This document shows, piece by piece, positions 11,864 through 24,400 of a DNA stretch of 64,000 nt (position 1 is the stretch's first letter; each line of letters opens with the position of its first letter). Position numbers and translations under genes: made by a program. This stretch comes from Crambe crambe (taxonomy: Eukaryota; Porifera; Demospongiae; Poecilosclerida; Crambeidae): NCBI GenBank assembly GCA_963924555.1, contig OZ004586.1, positions 5,166,501 to 5,230,500 on the forward strand, in the 5' to 3' direction. The notes beneath the pieces were generated by a model, which had not been told where the DNA came from, made no database searches, and worked only from the letters and a program-made list of their open reading frames with translations.

Positions 11864-12419
11864 CTACAATACTATACTGTACTCTCTAATTGCTTGCAGC
11901 AAAATTTTTTGAATGGGCATTTCTCTCAACCTCGTGACAGCCATCTTTGAATCATCCCCTTCAGTGTACACCACAGGCTCTGCAGGACTCATCTCAGATG
12001 TCACCGTGAACTCCAAATACTGCTGTGTAGTGAAATTCCAGTAATGATAGACAACATAAGGCAATGCAATTGGCAGATCATCTGAGTTTTCATCTGTGCA
12101 CAGAACAAACTCCATAATAAAAGGCTTTCTCCCTATGGTGGCAGAGCAGCGAGCATGGACTAGAGGTCGGTGAAATTTGGAGAGGGGGGAAACAGCTATG
12201 GGAAGTGATGACTTGGGATTCACAGGAGCCACTTTTGCTTCAAGGCTTCCTTTTTTTCTGGATATATCTCGACAAGAATTACAGAATTGTGCATGAAAAA
12301 ACTCTATAGATGCTCTTGTACAGCCAAAAGGAACAACTTCCATGCAGAAATCACATCGATCCAAACAGTACCAACAGCGAGATAAAGATTGACACCTTAA
12401 GTCCACAGAGCCTTCATTA
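11864..12419 (-). other. Unit-2 terminal exon: MYND-like cluster and beta-rich domain
   Basis: It starts in phase with the preceding exon and encodes CWYC, CDFC and a later FCNSC, then a domain with LPYVVYHYWN and a helix PIQKILLQAI before the stop. It corresponds to 2936-3569 of the neighbouring gene and is shorter at the C-terminus. Confidence 0.7.
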
Positions 12420-15400
12420 CTAAAAAAAGAGAGAGAAATTAATTACTTTATATAGGCCCAAATGGAATTTACAAGCATTTACACTATATAGTGGACATTT
12501 TGGGACCAGCTATTCTTGTCATCAATAGAGAGGTTTCCACTCTTCAGAGGTTCAATTGTATTGGCAGTAGCCATGGTTTGGTATTTATTGTATTACATCC
12601 TGAATATAGAGGGTTCATTATTTTTCTACCCTGTAGCTATAGCTATCATAATCATGGAGACATAATCATGCTATTGCATGTCAATAGAAGTATTGACATT
12701 ATAAACCTTTGTACATACTGCTTAGATAAGTATACAGCTAGATTCTAAATTTTAGCTACCACAATACTATTATTTGGAGTGGAAACATTTCATGGATTGA
12801 TCATGCAAGTACCTGCATAAAACACAAACATACTTTTCTATGCTTAACAGTTCCAGAGTACGAAATACTCCAGCTAGTTTATGTTCAACAATGTACTAGC
12901 CTACCTGTGGTAAATGCACATGTGTGAATAATTTCTTATACACATAATTTCCCACTCAAAATATTATACAGTATACTTACTGGTCATGAATTCTGTATAG
13001 CAAAGATCTAAAACTGCAAAATCCCTTCTCCTTAAGAATTGTTGGTAATAGCTTATGTATATACTGCCGAAATACTGACACAGATTCAATTTTATTTAAT
13101 TCAATTAAGTCACGACTTTCAGGTAGAAATTCTTGAGCAGTCAAATCATCCGGTGATATAAAGAATCCCATTGCAAGCTGAAATCCAGATTTGAAATAGT
13201 GATAAATGACATAAGGCCTACATAAAGAGTAGTTGCCATCACTTCCAATGCATAAAAACATGGTTTCTTCACTCTCTTTGAGAGTAATCAAGTAGTGTAA
13301 TAGTATCCGATGTCTCGTTGGAAGTTCAACATGAGATTGGATGTCTGAACGCAGTACATTGAATCCCTTGGGCAAGAAAGAGATCATCTTTGGTGATGAG
13401 GAAGAAAGTTTAATATGCAATAGCATAGATGATAGGTCTCTGTCAACTGCACCAAGCATTTCCAGATTTTCTTTGCTCATAACATTCTCGTTTGCTTGAA
13501 AATCAACAAGCTGAAGAAACTGTGACCATATGCCTGGAGGAATTAGGCATTGACGCTTACTATTTTCAAAGACAGTGAAAGTTCCACCAGCAAGATGTAT
13601 TTTGGCAGCAGGATTGAGCTCATAGATTGAAGCTCTGAACTTTGTAATGATATTAATCATCCCAAAATGAGCAATAAAATACTGAGCTGATCTTGGTCTA
13701 GTGATACTTCCATCAGCTAAATCGATCTCTTCTACACCATAAAAAGCAAGTAAGTTCAGTAAACTGCAAAGATGTTTGTCAGGATGATCATCAGATGCCA
13801 TTTGGTTAAGAATAATGTAAATATCAGGTGCAGGATCACTATTCATAGTTGAACTACTGACAATAAGATTGAGTAAGAAGTCACGACAATATGTAAACAT
13901 AGAGTAAGTCTCATCAGCATTAATGAATTCCAGAATACTAGGCTGTAGTAGCCCACGGAAAATGACTCCAATGCAGAATTCATACAGCCATGAACCGTAC
14001 TCAATCTCATCACTGCCACTTGAAACCTCGTGTACTTGGCGGAAAAAATGAGGAATAAATTGTGACTCACCGTGCCCACTCAGTAAATTCTCACATGAGC
14101 CACAGAATAAGAAGAAAGTAACTTCCTTGGGAGATGAATAGCGTTCATGAGATTTCCAACTGACAAGCAAGGTCCTCTTAGACTTAGGCAATTCCACTTC
14201 ACTACTAAAATCTTGCAAGATGGCTCGTGGCCAAATATGGCTCCTATGAAGTTTCGCAACTTTCCTACACAGCAAACACCTCTTGCAGCTTCGAAGGTCA
14301 TTAGTCTCATGAGCATAATAAATCATGCCCAAATCAAGAAATTGGTATCCTTCAGAGTCATTCTCAAGGGCACCACGGTCAAAGAGAATTCCTAAAGTAT
14401 CAATGGCTTTTTTAGCTTTTGCAAGACAATCAGAGTGCCTGATTCTGAAGGCTTTCTCTTGGAGATGACTTTTTTGCTGTTTTAACACCATAAACTCATT
14501 CTTAAAACTGCAGAATAGTGCTTTCCCTTTGATTAATAAAATCTCATCATAGTTAGTACATAGAGAATCTCCACCAGTCTTGAGTATCTCCTCACATATA
14601 AATAAACATTCAGCATAGAACTTTCTTTTGTAACATTCATAGACGTACTGATGGGGAAGATCTACATTATAGCAATTACAATAATTACTGGCAATAAAAA
14701 TGGTATTACTGCATGCTGGCTATTTGATTTGGGAGAACTGCAAAAAAAATTTTTTTTTTTTTATTATCTATAGCTCATCATTTCTCAATATGTGTACAAG
14801 TTTCAAAGAGAAAACTCTAGGTACCGTCCATTAGTTTTCTTGAGAAAACCTGACTAAGCTATATTTAAAATAGTATTGTCTGCTGGTTCCTAGAAGGGAT
14901 TGGTTGTTTGATGTTTACAATTTTTATTCTCATTAGTTGTTGTAGAACATGACCACAAAAATAAATTAACATCGAAAATTCCCAATTTATGGTACATATA
15001 AACAGTATCTGAAACCAAGTCTTAAATAAAATACATGTATATCATGCACTTGCCATACTCAGTTACATGCATGCTAGCCATAGCCATAGGTATAAGTATG
15101 AATAAGGATCAGTGCTAGAATTATCATCACTCAAAATTTCCCAAATTTTTTTTTTTCACTACATACATGATTCATATACCTGTTAGTGCTTTGTCATCTA
15201 GTTTCCATAGAATACAAGAAGCCGTGACTTGTAGTGATGTAAGAGAACTTCCAGTTAAACTTAATAACTGACCAACCAATTCTTCATGATCAACAATCAG
15301 GAACTTGTCAGTAAGTACCAACTTAAAAATGAAAGAAACTGTAGCTTCCATTTCCAGTTGATAAAATTCGGATAATTGTAAAATGTTACTCACCAATCTC

Positions 15401-18400
15401 AAAATAAATGATACCATTTTTGGATTAGATAATATTGAAGAAGCTGTAATATCTCGATCCATGAGCATAGAAATATACATCAGTAAACTGAAAATATTCT
15501 GAAATTCTTTTGGTACTAGTGCTTTGCTGTTAGAAAGTTGTACTTCATTCATTTTTGTCATCATCAATTCATTCATAGACATATGCTGCATTACCTTGGA
15601 ATCCAAAATACAAAAAAGAGGGCACATAGTCATCCTGGCAGCCATGGCAACATCCATTAGTGGAGAATCGCAATATGATAAAATGGTCTCTGGTAATTTA
15701 GCTTCCATTATTTGCCAATAAAACTTGAATTCCCAACAAAGGCTCCCAACCACATTTAAAGTTGCAATAGTCAAACTTCTGATAAACTACATACAAAGAA
15801 GAGAGAGAGAGAGAAAAAAACACACAGCTATTATATACATTAGACATTATAAGAACTACATAACCCACAGGAAGTATAACCTTGGTCTACAGTAAATTTA
15901 TTTTTGTGGTCATGTACAACAATGAAAATAAATTAAATAAATTACATAAAAGCATTACAAGTAAGCTATAACAACGAAAATAAATTAACATGAAAAATAT
16001 TAAACATGGATTATTGTCTAACGAAATTTCAGTATTCCTGAGAGGAAAATGTTTTTGTAAGGAGCCCCCTGAAAATGACTATGCCCCCAGCAAGCATTTA
16101 GCTCCCCCCCATTTAAAAAAATGTTTTACATGCAGTGATTAAAATGTGCACGTGTACCTCATCAATTTCTTTTATGTACTTCAGTTCTCTGAGCTGACAA
16201 GATAGTTGGTATATATAATCTGTTTGTGACAAAATAGTCTCCCTGAACCTGTTTTTTGAGGTTTTGAGACACAAACATCCAACAGTGGAGAGTGTTGAGA
16301 GCAAACATTTTGATGCCATAGGAGATAATCCCCGATTAAGACCTATAAATATACATGTCAAATAATAATATTTACTTATAGCTGTAGACACATTAATTTT
16401 GTATGCCATTGTTAAACTACAGAGGAAGGGGAGGGAGGGAAGTCAATGTATCAAATAATATACTTACCAGCATAAAGTAGATTTGTTAGTTTCTTTAGCT
16501 TTCTGATAAAAAAATGTGCCTCTCCAGCCTTATCACAAACATCTTGCTGCAACATAGTAGGCATATTCATAAAACATTCTTCAACCTTGAAATATAAGTC
16601 TATCAAGTTGTTATAAAAGTCCTCATTGGGTTCATCGTCATCCTTGATAGTTCCAAAGAGTGCATTAATGCGAGAGATGAGAATCAAACAAACCTGCTTC
16701 ACCACAGAGCAAAAAATAATATCGACTGCAGAATCACAAGCACTGAATTGGATTGCTCTGATGTCACGGGTGAATTCAATGGTCAAAGCACAATCAGGAG
16801 GTACGATTTCCTTCAATTCCAGACACTGATACTCTGTAACAACTGCTTGTGTGCAATTGGATTCTCCCCTTGTACTCTCCTCACTAATGCTGCTCTTCTG
16901 TGATATCAGGTTAATATCCAGGATTCTTATTTTCAGTAATGGAAGCAATAAGGGATACAATTTATCCACAGTAGAAAGAGAAGCAGCTTCTACCATGTCA
17001 CATTGCTTAAGCATTTCACAGTAAAAATCACTGGAGCTTATATTTGATGCTGGGTGCTGCTGAAAAAACTCTAACAATAGGGAGACTACACATTTGATAT
17101 ACTCATGATCACGTGTGCTCTTCTCCACCAAAGCCAAAACTTGAGAAAGAGATGAAACTTCACTGCAATGATGAAAGTCTTGCAAATGATGTGATCGAGA
17201 AGAATGAAATAAGGATGTTGGGAAAATTTCTGAGTGTTCTTTCAGAGCTGTTCCAACATATATTAAAACTGTTGAGCTATACACAGCATGTGGCTCGTCA
17301 TTAGAAAGAATGCCAGAGCCCTGAATACTAACTTTCAGAGTTCCTAAACCATTATCCAGCTTTGTGATAGATAACTTCAGTGGACTGACTTCCTTTAACT
17401 TCTTCATACATTCTGAACTGCAGTACCTCAATATAATCCCTCCTGAAGTAATACTAGAAAAGTTGGAACCAGAAGGGCTCAGACAAAAACAACACTTGTT
17501 TACACAGTACCAACAATATGTACCAAAACACTTGGTGTCAACTGATAGCCTATATGATATGAAAGTTAAAAAGCAACAAAATTACAACAGGATTTGTGTG
17601 CATGCATGTGTTATGGAAATATCAATCATAAGTAAACACATGCACCAAAAACAGTCATGCCATCTCTAATTCTATAATTATAATAAACATCTTACTTTGT
17701 AAGATCCAACTCCAGAAGGTGCAAAACATGAGTGAGACACTTTATCCCCTTTGCTTTCAAACATTTAGTTATTGTAATGTTAACTTCCGCTTTTAATTGA
17801 TCAACAACTGCTAATCTCTCAAGCATTACTTTCCCTTCTCTGAGAGGCAGAAAGTTGACAAATTTCAATGTGTTGGGATCGATGAAAAATCCCAGACTAA
17901 CTTGTAAACCTGGTTCACAATGTGAGTATATCACATATGGATTGGCGAAGTCATATGAACCACTGTTACCCACTGCTATGAAATAACACTCTTTATCATT
18001 AACTGAATGATGTAAAAGAATTTGGTGTTCTTTTGGTAATATGATATTGGCAGGATCATAACTTGGTCGGAAGCCAAAACCTGGTGGTAAAAGTGAAACA
18101 ATTCTTGGTTTGTTTGAATCAGGAGAAGGAACGATACTGCCTTGAAAGACCTCCAAATCAGCATGCACACTTGACGAGACATGAAAGAGGTTGTCCAAAA
18201 ATGGTGTGGGAGATATCATCATGGTTTCCTTCATTCTTACAAGAGGTGCTAATGGTCGCTCAAGCCACCTCTTGCTCTCCTTAAGGGCTAGCACCCTCAC
18301 AATACCCCACCATTTTTCTGTGAAATGCTTGTACCTGCTCTCCTCTGGAGGTACAAGAAATATACCTCCATTTGGATCTATTTTGCATTCTGGAGGAAGA

Positions 18401-21400
18401 TCATCATAAGTGGAAGATGAGAAATGCTTTACGATATAAATAATGCCTATATGCACAAGAAGAAAATGAGCTGAGTAAGGTGGTTTGTCAGAACCCCACA
18501 AAAGATTGATACTTGCACTATTTAAAACTTGATTTACAAAGCCATACTCCCTGTCTTCATCTCGAGCTTTGTGAGGGCCTATCAGAATGTGCACATCTGG
18601 AAAATCTGAGTTTTGCAGTGAAGGAGTCAAGAGAATATTTCTACATTGAAGGAAGAAATCATATATCTCCTGACAATTATTATATCGGTCAATTTTTTGC
18701 ACAATTAGGGTACGGAATAGCATACCTATGCAAAAATGATAAAGCCAACTTTCGTAGTGAATGCTGACTCCTTCACTTTGAACCATAAGGTCAGACTTTG
18801 AATAAATTTTACGAAAAAATTTAGTGATAAAATCTTGCTCTCCATGAATACTTAAAATTTTCTCACAAGATTTACAAAAGGCAAACATTGTAACTTCCTT
18901 TGGTGATTTGGAATGGCCAGTTTCAGCATTTGAAGTATCAAATACACGACGGTTTTCAGGAGCTGTTAAACCAGAAAAAAACTCTCGGAGTATTGAATGA
19001 GGACAAGAAATGTGACAGCGCAAGAGCTTTGATTTAGATCTGCAGAGCAAGCAACGCTGGATTTCTCTTAGACGATTGGTGGCTGATGCATACTCTATCA
19101 TTGCAATGTCAAACATCTGAGAGCTTTCCGCATCCAAAATAGCTTTGTCAAAAATAAGAATGGCCTCTTTAGCAATCGAATAAATTTTATTCAACTTCAT
19201 TCTGAGATTTTTTTCATCCAAAATACTTTCATCTAAACCAGACTGCTGACAGCGAAACAACTTGTAAAGACTTTTTCCCTTAAAAAGCTCAACAGCATCC
19301 ATAGATGGACCAAACTTGTTCTCAGTTGAGAGAAGTGTATCACACTGCTCAATGCACTTACCATAGTGATGATAAGTGTAACAAGCCTCTGGGTTAGGAT
19401 TACCTACACATAATACAATAATGTCCTATCATAAAGCATGCATATAATTTCGTATTGTATATGTACTGTACATGGTGTATTAAGTATGAAACACCACATA
19501 AAGATGATAATACTATTTAAGAAGTGCAGCTGAAAAAAATAGCAGTAGGAGTATTTTCAGTACAATACATGTACATATATTGAGAAAGGGTTGTGAATAT
19601 ACTATACTACATAAGCTATAATTATGTAGAGGAAAGAAAAATTGTGCTTCATATTATGTTTTCTGGGTGTGATTACAATTTTTGGGCTCTAAGTCGGGCA
19701 ATAAAGTTCTAGAGTGCCTGTAATATTATAGTTTTATTCTTTGGAAAAGCTGCACACCAAATAGAAATAGTGCGCATTTTATTTTTAGAGAAAAGGCTGA
19801 ATAAGGAAAATGAACATAATTATTTCCAGTCATGGGTGGAGTTTTGAACTAGAGTCACCTCAGACAGCAGCTACCTGACACTACAAAGCACCAATATAGC
19901 CAGAGAAGAGTAACAAGGTACCAAAGGTATGGCATAGATAGCTTATATTCCTTGAGCATAAGCTTGTTAGCTGGAAAGCCTTCCTTAGTTCTAGTTCTTC
20001 ACATGATATGCTGTTGGATTCTCCATGCATGAAACTAACTAGCTAGCTTTAGTACTATCTTTGAAGCCTTTCTACTTTAGTCCAAGCTCTAAAACTTGGT
20101 TTGATCAAGCATCAGGATCATAGGTTCGAATTGCACAATGTCAATCTACATAGCTACATATATACATATAGATAAAAAAATGGCGTCCTGCTAACCTCAC
20201 TGAACTATCTGTGTTTTCTCAGCATTTAGCTGTTAACTAGGGTATGTTTGTGTAACATAATCAAAAGCAGTAGGTGAAAGTCATTTGTACTTTAACTTCT
20301 TATTGCTATCAGGATGAAGTGGTGGTGGCAGCGGCTGTATAATGCTTACCACAGAAAGCCCAAGGGCCTACAATCTACCGTAGAGTGGTTAATTTCGTCA
20401 GGGAAAAAATTCGTCTATTTCACCGTTGATACAAAGAGTTGAAATTTATAATTTTTACTGTCATCAATTTTTGCACGCATTTTTTGTGGTAGATCGTCAA
20501 TCGCGATCACTTCGTGCGAGAGCTAGCTAGAGACTGCTGTAAGAGAACTGCTCCAAAAGCTGCTCATGGCTCTTCTCAAATAGTTGCACCTGGTAGGGAT
20601 CTCTTCAATCCTGATGGACCATTGTCTGTTTTGACACCATCAAAGCTATAGAAGCGGCTAACAGTGCTGTGCAGTTGAAGAGATGCAGGAAGAGTCTCAG
20701 ATTAAAAAGAGAGATCCATACACTCCAGCTCCTCTCCTACAGCAGCAGCCCAAATAGCTTTGCATTCATGATAGCCATGAACGCAAGTGTCTCTCTCGAA
20801 ATAGCTAGTCCACCTGACCACCTGCCTTTGCGCTTCAACAGAAACTGGGCGGGGAAAAAAATTCGTCTTCAATGCGCATGTGCGAAGATTTATCCGTTCA
20901 ATTTTTTCATTAGTATAATAATTCCGGATATGACGGAATTTTTTCCTAACGAAATTAACCCGCCCTACGGTATGATAAAAATGCTCTAGAAAGAATAAAG
21001 AAGGAAATGGTGTCCTACTAGCCTCACTTAAGGGTGGTGGCACATAGCAACGCATGTGCAAACAATTAATTTTAGTCTTTCTTACATAACTCCAAAATTA
21101 CTATAGCTATGGACTTCAAATTGCACAGAGTTATAAGGTAGTATATCACTAATACACACACTAAAAATGATGGGAAAAGGTTAATTCTTACAGGTGCTAT
21201 GAGTTTTTTACTCTTTAGAGATAAAAAGCATTGTTTCTCACCGACCGCTGGAATTAAGTGGCTGATTTTTGGCCTAGAGCTTCTTAGTAGCCCTCTCTAC
21301 AAAATTACAGAAGGATTTGTTGGTATCTACTTTTTGAGTTCCCAAAAGTGAGCATTTAAGTTCCTGGGCTAAATCGAAAAGTAAAATAGATATCAACAAA

Positions 21401-24400
21401 CCCTTCTGTAATTTTTTAGAGAGTGGTGCTAGAAAGCTACAAACCAAAAATCAGCCAGTGAAGTTTGGTGGTTGGTGAGAAGTAATGCTTTTTAGTTTGA
21501 ATTTGAAAACTGTTCATAGCACCTGCAGGACTTGACCGTTCTTCTTCATTTTTTGTATGTGTAGTATTACTAAGCTGCTTTATAGCCATGTGCAGTTTGA
21601 AGTCTATGGTGCAAGTAGTTTTGGAGATATGACCCCTTAGCAACCATGTGTGGGCGAGATGTGCCACCACCCTTAACTATCTGTGTTTTCTGAACAATGG
21701 CTGAGAACTAGAAGATGGCATGTATTATTGGAGCATCCATGTACATCATTTGAACTGATAGAAAATTCTTTTTGCAGGTTACTACAGGATTTATACTGAA
21801 GACTGAAGATTTTATGTCATTCCATCAATTACTCTTTCTATAGCTAACACAGAGTTCGTATTTGGTAAGGGTTGTCACCTTTGCTGGCACTATGGTGGTG
21901 GGGGAGTGTTCACTCATGAGTTAATGAGGCACAGGCTATGAAATGCTGCAGTTGAAAACTACAGTTTCATACTAATTAGCACTTCCTACTCTACAACTGA
22001 GGGCAAATCAGACACTTGAAAACACTACCGTTGCACTAAGCAGCCATACCTTGATAGATTTTTTCATGTCAATTTTCTCCATGTGCTGACCATATATTGT
22101 ACCAGTGAGCAAGGCAACTGAAAGAGATTTTAGCCAGAAAAGCCAACACTTTTGAATTTTGATCGCATTTAGCCATCGATCGAGCAAAAAAGTGCCATAG
22201 CTCTCGCCTAGAGTGGCTTCTTTTCAAACTCTCTTCGAGTTGCCCTGCCCACTGGTTGAATAAGTACAATATATGGTCAGCACATGGCTGAAATTAGAGA
22301 AAATTGACATGAAAAAAATCAATTGAGGTACGGCTGCTTAGTGGTTGAGTTTCTCTGCAATGGTAGTGTTCTCAAGTGTCTGGTTTGTCCTAGTCAGCAT
22401 GAAACTATATTTTTCAACTGCAGCATCTATAGCCGGTATAACTACCCACTTCATTAACTCATGAATTATTTATGAGCAAACACTCCCCCGCCACCTTAAA
22501 AGAGCAGAAACATTTAGATTATTACATTTTATTTTTTCTATTTAGTGTGTAATAGCTACGATCAACCCCAGGATGTGTTGAAGATTAATTTGTTGCCTAG
22601 GCAGCGGTAACAAATTGTTGTGTGAAGTCTAAGGCAGAGGTACGTACTTCTAAAGAAATAGTAGCTTGCTGGAACAGAAATTCATGAAACTGTCATATGT
22701 TACATTGGCACACATATTAATGATCAATTTAAACAAGGCACTGTACTTCTAATGGTTATAAGCTTTGGGATATAATACATATATAGAAATACGCTAATTT
22801 TCATGCTGCCTCCATTAGCATTTGGACTGTCATAGCTTGATATAGTTGATATAATTAAAGTAAAAATTATTACAGTCACTTACTGCTGGAATCAATGCAA
22901 GAGAGCAATCCAGAAGATGCCAGGTTCAAGTGAGTTTCTTCACTGAATTCCAACTCATGAAGAATATCCATAAGAGGCAAATCCAGAGCAGCAACAGCTT
23001 CCAATAAAGAAACATGGTTCGCTAAATTCCACAAAATTAAAATAACCTGTTTTTGCTCATCAGGATAACCTGCCACCAGTATACTGATCAAGGTTGACAA
23101 GAAATTGCTTTTAATCAGTTTCTTAGCATTGACACTGTCACTCAGAAGGGAGTTGATTCCAGATAATAGCTCGGCTGTTGAGAATATACATTGATAGCCC
23201 TTCACCTCATGTTGATCTGATGCTGAAGCCTCAGATAGAAAGTTGGCTATAATCTCCACATCACTGTCTTCAAGTTGTAAAATGGCAGTATCAAAAGAGG
23301 GAAGACGAGTACTAATTCGCCCAGCAATAACCATACTATGATATCTAATTACAAACTGAGGAGACCTGCAGTATGGCCCCCAAAATAATACTGGGTCTAA
23401 CTTCCTGAAATATCGGTGGAATCCACTCTGCACTGAACAGCTATAAAGAATCATCAGGTTCAGGGCTATAAAATTTGAAGCAACCTATAGAGTCATACAT
23501 ATGTAAGAATCAATTCAATATGCAGGATAATGATTATGCATACATGCAAAAAATAGGAGTTAATCAATCACAAAGTGAATAAAAATAGTGGACAGTGGCT
23601 TCTATGCAAGCAAATAATTAGCCATCCCTATTCTAAATCAGCTTCTGGCTCAAGAAAGTAACTATAATGTTGTTTGCATGCAAGTTCTAGCTAAATGTCA
23701 GCTAGCAGTGGTCATCTGTGTGCAGTCTGATCTGTATCCAACTAATTTTTCAATGGGGCACCCAGGTCATTCCAGAGTATTACTGCACTCAATGATAGAT
23801 ACAGTACATATATAACTTACACTGTCACCAGAAAGTGTCTTCTTCATTTCTTCCAATTCAAATAAATTTTGTACCAAATGGCTATCAGCAACAAGGTACG
23901 CTTGAACTTCTTCATATTTCTCAGAGAGCATGGCCGTCACATTCAGAGTTAACAACAAAGATTGCACCACAGGAGGCACTAGGCCAGTACCTAAATCTAA
24001 GGAAACACACCAGGACAATTAATACCTAAGATTTCAGTGAATATGCTACATTTGTTAACTAAATTTGGGCAGGTTGCTCTTACATATGTTATGTGAATTT
24101 GATACAATATCGGCAAGATGATCACAGTGCACAGGTCTGATGGACATAGCTAGACTGAAGATAATTATTTGTAGCACAAGTACACATCTAATTCAGCGAG
24201 CAAGTGCAGCAAGCAAGCTAACTCTGAGTCTCAGGTCATTTCAGAAGCAAGGCCTATATTAGTATAATCACACATTATTAGGTGGACAGAGGCCTTTTAT
24301 TCTATACAAAGAATAAAATTCAGCCAAAATGGAGGCAAGTCCCACGGAGTAAACAAGAGAAGAGAAGAGGCAATTGCTACATAGTCACTCTAGTGGATTA

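Noticed and set aside
20669..21061. Overlapping open frames on both strands near 20.7-21.0 kb
   Set aside because: They lie inside two transposon ends (20378-20970 and 21028-21676), run through inverted repeats and show no conserved motif.
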